This document shows positions 1-5,746 of a stretch of 9,895 nucleotides of DNA, piece by piece. The DNA is from Deltaproteobacteria bacterium (GTDB taxonomy: Bacteria > Desulfobacterota > Desulfobulbia > Desulfobulbales > Desulfobulbaceae): positions 1-9,895 of the forward strand of contig JAJRVA010000001.1 in assembly GCA_024277485.1 (NCBI GenBank). Direction: 5' to 3'. The notes below the pieces were generated by a model. The model was not told where the DNA came from, ran no database searches, and saw nothing but the letters and a program-made list of their open reading frames with translations. The stretch's first letter is position 1, and the number at the start of each line of letters is the position of its first letter. Both the position numbers and the translations under genes were made by a program.

Positions 1-569
1 GCAGCATGGTGGTCCGGATCGCCAGCAAGACACGGGTTGAGGACGTGACCAGCGGTTTCAGGGCCATGAGCAGGGACGCGGCAATGCGTCTGAACGTGTT
101 CAATGAATACACCTATACCCTGGAAACCGTTATTCAGGCCGGCCAGAAAAATATGGCCATTGTTTCTGTCCCGGTGCGGACAAACATGGATCTGCGTCCT
201 TCACGGCTGCTCAAGAGCATCCCGTCCTATATCCGGAAGTCCGTGGTGACGATTGTCAGAATTTTTGTCGTCTACAAACCGTTTCGGTTTTTTATCAGCC
301 TGGGGCTGCTGCTCTTTTTCGGCGGTTTTCTCCTGGGATTGCGTTTTTTTGTCTATTATTTCACCGACGGCGGGGCAGGGCATATCCAGTCCCTGATCCT
401 GGCCTCCGTCCTCCTGGGGATCGGTTTTCAGACCATCCTTGTCGCCTTTCTGGCTGATCTGCTGTCTGTCAATCGCCGTCTGCTGGAAGATGTTCAGTAC
501 CGGGCCAAAAAGGCGGAGTATTCGCATGGCCGCAGCAGAGGATCCGGCAAGACTCCTGCGGCAGACTGA
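1..569 (+). CDS. Family 2 glycosyltransferase, C-terminal part with two membrane helices (5' truncated)
   Basis: The reading frame is open to the left edge of the window, so the first ATG at 6 is internal and the catalytic N-terminal GT-A domain lies outside. What remains (about 188 residues) looks like the tail of polyprenyl-phosphate sugar transferases related to dolichol-phosphate mannosyltransferase: the segment VTSGFRAMSRDAAMRLN, then YTLETVIQAG and VPVRTN. These are followed by two hydrophobic helices at about residues 93-119 and 127-152 (counted from the ATG at 6) and a basic, hydrophilic C-terminus. Family knowledge suggests transfer of a nucleotide-activated sugar to a lipid carrier at the inner membrane. 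The stop lies 3 bases before the next gene, so it is probably co-transcribed with the two glycosyltransferases downstream. The exact sugar cannot be read from this fragment. Confidence 0.85.
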   Translation, partial: SMVVRIASKTRVEDVTSGFRAMSRDAAMRLNVFNEYTYTLETVIQAGQKNMAIVSVPVRTNMDLRPSRLLKSIPSYIRKSVVTIVRIFVVYKPFRFFISLGLLLFFGGFLLGLRFFVYYFTDGGAGHIQSLILASVLLGIGFQTILVAFLADLLSVNRRLLEDVQYRAKKAEYSHGRSRGSGKTPAAD

Positions 570-572
570 CGG

Positions 573-1709
573 ATGCGGATCGTTTTCTGGGGCACATACG
601 ATACCGGGAAGCCGAGGAACCGTATCCTGCTGCGCGGCCTGCGGGAAAACAGGGTTGAGCTGACAGAGTGTCATGCTGATATATGGTCGGCGGTCGAAGA
701 TAAGAGCCAGATAAAGACTCTGTCCAGAAAAGTTTTTTTTCTTTTCCACTGGCTGTTCAGCTACCCCGGCCTGGTGTTCAGGTATCTCCGCCTTCCCCCT
801 CATGACGCGGTGCTTGTCGGGTATCTCGGCCAGCTTGATGTCCTCGTGCTCTGGCCTTTTGCGAAGCTGAGGCGTGTCCCCATAGTCTGGGACGCCTTTC
901 TGTCCCTGTATGATACAGTTGTTCATGACCGTCAAATGGTGGGCCGGCACCATCCCCTGGCCCTGCTGCTCTATGGATGGGAGTGGCTTGCCTGCAGGGC
1001 TGCCGACTGCGTTGTCCTCGATACCCGGGCTCATGCAGAGTATTTTAAAGAGCAGTTCGGGATCCCGTCCCGCAGGACCTGTGATGTGTTTGTCGGGGCT
1101 GAAATGGACAACTTCACCCCTGCGGCCGCAAAACAAGAATCCCACAGAGGAGACGACCCGTTTATAATTCTTTTTTACGGTCAGTTTATTCCCCTGCACG
1201 GTATTGAAACCATTGTTGAGGCTGCACGTCTGACAGCGGATGATCCTGTGCAGTGGGTTCTCATCGGCAGCGGTCAGGAGGAGGAAAGGATCCGGGCCAT
1301 GCTGGAGGAAAAGAAACTGCCTTCCCTGCAATGGATCCCCTGGGTGGAGTATGGAAAACTGATTGACTGGATTTCAAGGGCGGACGTGTGCCTCGGTATA
1401 TTCGGCGCCTCCGGCAAGGCGGCCAGGGTTATCCCCAATAAGGTATTCCAGATCCTCGCAGCGGGAAAACCGCTCCTGACGAGAGATTCTCCGGCGATCC
1501 GCGAGCTGCTTTCACCTGGAATGGAAGGTATTACCCTTCTTCCTCCTGCTGATGCACCGGCCCTTGCCGCCGCCATAAGAGCGTTTGCAGCCGGGGAAGG
1601 TTTCCGGGGCAGGGTCCTGCACCGGGAGGTTGTTGCCCGCTTCCAGGCCCGCACGCTTGCAGAACGGCTACTGGGTGAAATTGCACAGGTTACGGGGGGC
1701 AACAGATGA
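573..1709 (+). CDS. GT4-like glycosyltransferase (group 1 type)
   Basis: This 378-residue protein has the usual GT-B length. The C-terminal Rossmann half begins near residues 197-220 (FILFYGQFIPLHGIETI), continues through VLIGSGQEEE and ends in a donor-site region around residues 276-305 (GIFGASGK, RVIPNKVFQILAAGKP). The classical EX7E motif of GT4 enzymes is not intact: the two aligned positions read Arg285 and Gln293. The form 'RVIPNKVFQ.LA.GKP' resembles a GT4 subgroup with a variant donor loop, so activity is still plausible. The N-terminal half has a hydrophobic patch (about residues 53-70) that may associate with the membrane. The ATG at 573 is 3 bases after the upstream stop, and its own stop overlaps the next ATG by 4 bases (ATGA), implying translational coupling. 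A run of eight T lies at 733-740. The likely role is assembly of a surface glycan; donor and acceptor are unknown. Confidence 0.85.
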   Translation: MRIVFWGTYDTGKPRNRILLRGLRENRVELTECHADIWSAVEDKSQIKTLSRKVFFLFHWLFSYPGLVFRYLRLPPHDAVLVGYLGQLDVLVLWPFAKLRRVPIVWDAFLSLYDTVVHDRQMVGRHHPLALLLYGWEWLACRAADCVVLDTRAHAEYFKEQFGIPSRRTCDVFVGAEMDNFTPAAAKQESHRGDDPFIILFYGQFIPLHGIETIVEAARLTADDPVQWVLIGSGQEEERIRAMLEEKKLPSLQWIPWVEYGKLIDWISRADVCLGIFGASGKAARVIPNKVFQILAAGKPLLTRDSPAIRELLSPGMEGITLLPPADAPALAAAIRAFAAGEGFRGRVLHREVVARFQARTLAERLLGEIAQVTGGNR

Positions 1710-2851
1710 TTGTCCTGATGGTTTCGGAGAGATACCTGCCTGTCTGGGGTGGGGCGGAGAATCAGCTGCGGCAGCTCATTCCCCACCTCGTCAGTCAGGG
1801 GGTACGGGTCGAGATCGTGACCCGGCGCTGGCATCACGATATGGCCCGGCTGGAGGAAATCGACACAACCAGGGTGCATCGCTTAGGTATACCGGGGACC
1901 GGGGGGCTGCGGACCGTTTTTTTTGTTGCGGCCCTGTTTTTCTTCCTGCTTCGCAACGCTAAAAGATTTCAGATCTACCATTCCCACGGTGCGGTGAACA
2001 TGGGGGCCCTGTGCAGGGCAGCAGGGGTATTGACGGGCCGGAAAAACGTGGCCAAGATCGCCTCTGCCGGCCGGATACAGAGGCTTGCCGCAAAACTGTC
2101 CGGCAAGCCCGTTCTGGCACTGTTCAAGCAGTCAGATGCCATCATTGCCATGACACCGGAGATCAGAGGTGAACTGGTCGCGATCAACACTTCTGCAGAA
2201 CGGATCCATTGCATCACAAACGGGGTGGACTGCAGCCGTTTCACGCCTCTGGCTGATGCGCAGAAACAGGCATGGAGGGAGGAACATGGATTTTTACCGG
2301 AAGAAAGGGTCGTTCTTTTTTTAAGCCGGCTGGTTCCGGGTAAGGGGCTGCGTGTTCTTCTTGATGCCTGGCCCGCTGTTTATGAAAAGCATCCGGACTG
2401 TCGGCTGTTGATAGTCGGCAGCGGAAAAGACCAGCCTGCGTCAATAGAGCAGGAGGTGCATGAAAAGGTCCAGAGACAGGGGCTTGCCAATGTCCGCTTT
2501 GCCGGGGAAACAGAGAGGCCGGAAGCGTATCTCGGCGGCGCGGATATTTTTGTTTTTCCCTCCAGGCAGGAGGGGTTTCCCAATGCCCTTATGGAGGCCA
2601 TGGCCGCCGGGCTGCCCCTGGTTGCTTCCCGGATAGGCGGAGTTGCCGAACTTATCTCTGATGGCGGAAACGGCTCCCTTTTTCAGTCCGGCAACAGCCG
2701 GGACCTGGCTGAAAAAGTGGTCCAGCTGCTGGATGATCCTCCGTTGGCCAGAGAGATGGGGCAACAGGCCAGGCAGACTGTGCTGGATAATTTCTCTTTT
2801 ACCCGGGTCGCATCCCGGTACGTCGCCCTGTACAACAGTCTGGCCGGGTAG
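1706..2851 (+). CDS. GT4 family glycosyltransferase
   Basis: This 381-residue GT-B fold enzyme is a standard retaining GT4 glycosyltransferase. The N-terminal acceptor domain starts with MIVLMVSERYLPVWGGAENQ, carrying the glycine-rich loop (WGGAE, residues 14-18). The linker and second domain show ITNGVDCSRFTP, then FLSRLVPGKGL with the nucleotide-sugar contacts Arg208 and Lys213. The donor motif DIFVFPSRQEGFPNALMEAMAAG follows, with an intact EX7E pair at Glu289 and Glu297. A G-run at 1694-1699 lies 6 bases before the ATG and serves as a ribosome binding site; the start overlaps the preceding stop by 4 bases. A run of eight T occurs at 1917-1924. It is the last gene of this + strand block. 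The likely role is adding a hexose-type sugar to a lipid-linked glycan at the cytoplasmic face; the specific sugar is unknown. Confidence 0.92.
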   Translation: MIVLMVSERYLPVWGGAENQLRQLIPHLVSQGVRVEIVTRRWHHDMARLEEIDTTRVHRLGIPGTGGLRTVFFVAALFFFLLRNAKRFQIYHSHGAVNMGALCRAAGVLTGRKNVAKIASAGRIQRLAAKLSGKPVLALFKQSDAIIAMTPEIRGELVAINTSAERIHCITNGVDCSRFTPLADAQKQAWREEHGFLPEERVVLFLSRLVPGKGLRVLLDAWPAVYEKHPDCRLLIVGSGKDQPASIEQEVHEKVQRQGLANVRFAGETERPEAYLGGADIFVFPSRQEGFPNALMEAMAAGLPLVASRIGGVAELISDGGNGSLFQSGNSRDLAEKVVQLLDDPPLAREMGQQARQTVLDNFSFTRVASRYVALYNSLAG

Positions 2852-2857
2852 TACAAA

Positions 2858-3232
2858 TTAACTGCCCAGGATTCTTTCAATGGTCTCGATAAGTTCTTCC
2901 GTCTTCACCGGTTTGGCCAGGTATTCATTTCCCCCGATGGTTGAACCAAGGGCATCTGTTTCTTCCTTGCTCACAATGGCAGTCATAAAGACAAATTTGA
3001 CATCAGCAAATTCTTCTTCATTTTTCAGGCGTTGTCCGATGTCGGTTCCGTCGGTTCCGGGCATCATGACATCGAGAAAAAGGAGGTCCGGCCGGAACTC
3101 TCTGATTGCCTCAATGGCATTGGCGCCGACATTTTCAGTCCGCACCTCGTAGTTGCCTGTACGCTCAAGGTTGAGTTTGATCATGCGGGTTAATGCTGCT
3201 TCGTCATCAATGACGAGTATCTTTTTTTTCAT
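2858..3232 (-). CDS. Stand-alone response regulator receiver (CheY-like)
   Basis: This 124-residue protein is a single REC domain with no output domain. All conserved residues are present: the acidic pair Asp9-Asp10, phospho-acceptor Asp54 (LLFLDVMMPG), Thr84 (FVFMTA) and Lys107 (EYLAKP). It would accept phosphate from a histidine kinase, most likely the one encoded just upstream, and act by protein contact or pass the phosphate on, since it has no DNA-binding domain. The ATG at 3232 is preceded by a strong Shine-Dalgarno sequence (AAGGAGG, 7-base spacing), and only 13 bases separate it from the kinase stop, so the two form an operon. The first codons include a run of eight A (3229-3222 on this strand), which could slip. 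The gene converges on the glycosyltransferase gene with 6 bases between stops. Confidence 0.93.
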   Translation of the reverse strand: MKKKILVIDDEAALTRMIKLNLERTGNYEVRTENVGANAIEAIREFRPDLLFLDVMMPGTDGTDIGQRLKNEEEFADVKFVFMTAIVSKEETDALGSTIGGNEYLAKPVKTEELIETIERILGS

Positions 3233-3239
3233 GTATTTC

Positions 3240-3246
3240 CCTCCTT
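3240..3246 (-). promoter_or_regulatory. Strong Shine-Dalgarno site of the receiver gene
   Basis: On the minus strand AAGGAGG lies 7 bases before the ATG at 3232 and overlaps the end of the kinase gene (stop TGA at 3248-3246). It is the best ribosome binding site in the window and suggests the receiver is made in larger amounts than the kinase, as is usual for such pairs. Confidence 0.75.
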
Positions 3247-4973
3247 CATATTGTTTTAAACATCATGAGCACTGATGCGCCGCCTTCCTTTCTGTTGCAG
3301 ATATCAATTGAACCGTTGTGAAGCTTGATAATGTTATGGGCGACAGACAAACCCAGGCCCGTCCCCTCCCCAACCGGTTTGGTTGTATAAAAAGGATCAA
3401 AAATTTTGTTGCGATCATCTTCCCTTATGCCCGGTCCGGTATCAGCGACTTCAACAATCAGGGCTGTCTCACCGGTCTTGAACCGGTGATCTCTGTCCCG
3501 GGCCAGATCAGCCGGTACTGCCAGTCTCCTGAGGCGGCTGCTGACGGTAATTTCCCCATCCCCCTTTATCGCATGGGCACTGTTCAGCAACAGGTTGATG
3601 AACACCTGCTGGAGTTTGTTTTTGTCCAGAGCGATATCTGGCAGATCAGCAGCAAGATCCGTGGTAATTTCTATGGAACGATGCCGCATTTCATGGCCCA
3701 CCAGGCGCAGTGAATTTTCAATGATGGTGTTGATGTTTGACGGCTTCATGTTCAGTTTTTCATTCCGGGAAAAATCAAGCAGGCCACGGATGACGGAATC
3801 CGCGCGGTGTACGGCCTCATCAATATCTTTGATGACTTCGCCGGTGAGTTCCTCTTCTTTTGTCTCCTGGGCGAGAAAATCAGTCCCCATCTGGATAATG
3901 GCCAGCGGATTTTTTACCTCGTGCGCAACACCTGCGGCAAGACGACCGATGGACTTCATTTTTTCCGCCTGCATAAGCTGCATCTGGGCATTTTTCAGTT
4001 CCCTTGTTCGTTTTGCGACCTGGCGCCTGAGCATCCTGTTCCAGGTTACAATACCGGCAAAGGTGATAACGGCAGCAAGCAACCCTCCCAGAATTGAATA
4101 TCGCAATACGGGGTTGTCCCATAATTCGGGTTTGTCCAGCCTGATCCACCGGTCGGCAATTTCCTCTTTTTCTTCGGCGGTCAGGTTCGCAACGGCTTTG
4201 TCCAGGATTGTCCGCAACTCAGGCCAGTCCCTGCGTACAGCAAAGCCAAGTTCCAGTTTGCGATCCAGGCGGTCCACAACCGCAAGATTTGTAAATCCCT
4301 TCTCTCTGATATTGTACGTTATCGTTGCCAGGTCACTTATCATTGCATCAACCGCACCCATGGAGGTAAACTCCAGCCCGGTAAGCGTATCTTCAACCCG
4401 CACGATACAGACATCGGTCTGGTGGCTGGTCAGAAGATCATCCCAGATATAGTCATTGACCACCGCCACCTTGCGACCGGTAAGTTCCTCGATTGAGTTG
4501 AGTCCTCTGGCCGAGACAATCACCCCTGACACTGTGATGTGCGGCGAGGTGAACAGCAAAAATTCTTCTCTCCGCGGTGAAGCGGCAGCAGCACTCAAGA
4601 CATCCACCTGACGATTCCGGGCCATCTCCAGAACCGCAGACCAGCTTTCAGCATGAATAATATCGAATTTAATCCCCAGTCTCTGCTCAATCAGGTCAAC
4701 ATAGTCAGCAGAGATACCCTTGAATTGACCTTCCGGGCTGAACCATTCGATGGGAGCAGAGTCCGGGTCCGGGGCCAGACGTATGACCGGATGCTCTCTG
4801 AGCCACTGTTTTTCCTCCGGGGTAAGGTTGATCTTGGCGTGCGTTGCCTGGCAGGTGGAGACGGAGATGTTGAGAAAAAGGAGTGCAATGAGACTGATGA
4901 GCGCAATGATGCGAATTCGCTGCGTCCGGACCGCAGGGCCTGCAACTCTCTCAATGTTCACCTTTCCCATCAT
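3246..4973 (-). CDS. Sensor histidine kinase with periplasmic SBP_bac_3-type domain
   Basis: From the ATG at 4973 this is a 575-residue kinase (the adjacent ATG at 4970 is equally possible). The N-terminus has basic residues and then a hydrophobic signal/anchor segment (RIIALISLIALLFLNISVS, about 20-38). Next comes a periplasmic domain (about 48-285) like family 3 solute-binding proteins and BvgS-type sensors, beginning LTPEEKQWLREHPVIRLAPDPDSAP. A transmembrane helix follows at about 292-311, then a charged linker. The HisKA domain has the phospho-accepting His351 (AAGVAHEVKNPL). The ATPase domain has an N box (INLLLNSAHAI), G1 (VADTGPGI), F box (FDPFYTTKP) and G2 (GEGTGLGLS). It should autophosphorylate and pass phosphate to the receiver gene 13 bases downstream. 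The frame could be extended to a TTG at 5108, but that would put about 45 non-conserved-looking residues before the signal peptide, and the TTG falls in a probable -35 box. The ligand is unknown; amino acids or related small solutes are typical. Confidence 0.92.
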   Translation of the reverse strand: MMGKVNIERVAGPAVRTQRIRIIALISLIALLFLNISVSTCQATHAKINLTPEEKQWLREHPVIRLAPDPDSAPIEWFSPEGQFKGISADYVDLIEQRLGIKFDIIHAESWSAVLEMARNRQVDVLSAAAASPRREEFLLFTSPHITVSGVIVSARGLNSIEELTGRKVAVVNDYIWDDLLTSHQTDVCIVRVEDTLTGLEFTSMGAVDAMISDLATITYNIREKGFTNLAVVDRLDRKLELGFAVRRDWPELRTILDKAVANLTAEEKEEIADRWIRLDKPELWDNPVLRYSILGGLLAAVITFAGIVTWNRMLRRQVAKRTRELKNAQMQLMQAEKMKSIGRLAAGVAHEVKNPLAIIQMGTDFLAQETKEEELTGEVIKDIDEAVHRADSVIRGLLDFSRNEKLNMKPSNINTIIENSLRLVGHEMRHRSIEITTDLAADLPDIALDKNKLQQVFINLLLNSAHAIKGDGEITVSSRLRRLAVPADLARDRDHRFKTGETALIVEVADTGPGIREDDRNKIFDPFYTTKPVGEGTGLGLSVAHNIIKLHNGSIDICNRKEGGASVLMMFKTI

Positions 4974-5078
4974 TGCGGTCTCATAAATTTTCCGTAGGCT
5001 TGATTGTGGAAAACAGGTGTTGCCTGTCAGGAGACCTGAAACAATCCCTGCCGCTAAACTGAACAGCCCTCCTCCCTC

Positions 5079-5108
5079 TTCATACACCTTTTCCAGACTG
5101 CATTTCAA
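5079..5108 (-). promoter_or_regulatory. Candidate sigma-70-like promoter for the kinase/receiver operon
   Basis: Read on the minus strand, TTGAAA (5108-5103; 5 of 6 consensus bases) and TATGAA (5084-5079; 4 of 6) are separated by 18 bases. Transcription would start near 5072, leaving a leader of about 100 bases before the ATG at 4973. The proposed -35 box coincides with the TTG that would be the longest start of the kinase reading frame, which supports the shorter protein. This was assigned by eye and not tested. Confidence 0.35.
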
Positions 5109-5177
5109 GTCATCACTTTGTCACTTTCTGCTGCACAGGCTCTCAGGGCAGAATGTTACAGGGATGTGAGAAAAAGC

Positions 5178-5207
5178 TTGACGCCGGCGGCAGAGTATGT
5201 TTTTAAA
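5178..5207 (+). promoter_or_regulatory. Candidate promoter for the regulator/ABC operon
   Basis: TTGACG (5178-5183; 5 of 6) is followed after 18 bases by TTTAAA (5202-5207; 4 of 6). A second possible -10, TACAAT (5212-5217; 5 of 6), lies further on but has no good -35 at normal spacing. The last bases of the first -10 and the whole of the second lie inside the palindrome at 5206-5229, so a protein bound there would block initiation under either choice. Confidence 0.4.
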
Positions 5208-5229
5208 CTTTTACAATATTCTAAAAGTT
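5206..5229. promoter_or_regulatory. 24-bp near-perfect palindrome, probable operator of the GbsR/MarR-like regulator
   Basis: The outer arms AACTTTTA and TAAAAGTT are exact reverse complements. Inside them the pairing continues after a single C-C mismatch (AAT against ATT), so 22 of 24 positions are symmetric around 5217/5218. It overlaps the candidate -10 region and ends 7 bases before the ATG at 5237. Dimeric winged-helix repressors of the MarR/GbsR group bind such sites, and the adjacent gene encodes one, so autoregulation is the simplest reading. The run is AT-rich, so some symmetry by chance is possible, but the length is unusual. Confidence 0.6.
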
Positions 5230-5236
5230 GGAAAAC

Positions 5237-5746
5237 ATGGAACATGGTGATGCACAGGAGATACGCCGTCGCCTGATTGAGGCCGGCGGAAGAATTTCAC
5301 AGGACCTGGGCCTGGGCCGTATTGTCGGCCAGGTCCTTGTCTATCTTTATCTCAGCCGGGAGACGTGCTCCCTGGATACCATAGGTGGTGACCTGGAGCT
5401 CAGCAAGGCATCCGTCTCCATCGCGGCCCGCCAGCTTGAGCGGTTGGGGATGATTGTCCGGGTCTGGAAAAAGGGGGACCGCAGGAGCTATTACCGGACA
5501 GCGGATAATTTTACCCAGGCCCTGCAGCAGGGTTTTGTTGAGTTTGTCCGCCAGAAGATGCAGGCCGTTGGCGCTGAAATCGACTTTGCCCATACCCTTT
5601 TGCATGATGATATCAACCGGCAGACGCAGGACCCGGACCTGATTTTTCTCGGCAAAAGAGTTGACCGGGCTATGATGCTCAAGGAAAAGGTGGAGAGGGT
5701 ACTTGGAAATCCGCTGGTTGCACTGCTGACAAGGAAAAAGAAGTAA
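5237..5746 (+). CDS. GbsR/MarR-like transcriptional regulator
   Basis: From the ATG at 5237 this is a 169-residue winged-helix protein resembling the GbsR-like group (COG1510 type). An N-terminal helix (EIRRRLIEAGGRISQDLGLGRIVGQVLVYLYLS, about 8-40) leads into the helix-turn-helix. The recognition helix is SKASVSIAARQLERLGM (about 56-72), followed by a basic wing (VRVWKKGDRRSYYR, about 74-87). The C-terminal half is helical and probably dimerises or senses a ligand. A TTG start at 5228 would add three residues but lies in the palindrome's right arm; GGA at 5230-5232 precedes the ATG. The stop overlaps the ABC gene start by one base (TAATG), so the two are translationally coupled. It probably represses its own operon through the palindrome at 5206-5229. 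Some GbsR relatives respond to osmolytes; the ligand here is unknown and may relate to envelope or glycan state. Confidence 0.88.
   Translation: MEHGDAQEIRRRLIEAGGRISQDLGLGRIVGQVLVYLYLSRETCSLDTIGGDLELSKASVSIAARQLERLGMIVRVWKKGDRRSYYRTADNFTQALQQGFVEFVRQKMQAVGAEIDFAHTLLHDDINRQTQDPDLIFLGKRVDRAMMLKEKVERVLGNPLVALLTRKKK

Noticed and set aside
201..1331. Long minus-strand reading frame opposite the first two glycosyltransferase genes
   Set aside because: It is antisense to two clear coding genes, shows no recognisable domain and is low-complexity in places; it is a shadow frame.
5013..5027. Inverted repeat ACAGG-5-CCTGT in the kinase leader as an operator
   Set aside because: Arms of only five bases are expected by chance at this length, and the symmetry does not extend inwards or outwards.
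4974..5108. N-terminal extension of the kinase from a TTG at 5108
   Set aside because: The extra residues precede a normal signal sequence, look like translated intergenic DNA, and the TTG overlaps a good -35 box.
5113..5127. Direct repeat TCACTTT x2 between the divergent promoters as an activator site
   Set aside because: Two 7-base copies are too little to separate from chance, and the receiver encoded nearby has no DNA-binding domain.
5228..5236. TTG start for the regulator at 5228
   Set aside because: It falls in the right arm of the palindrome and has no ribosome binding site; the ATG at 5237 has GGA just upstream.
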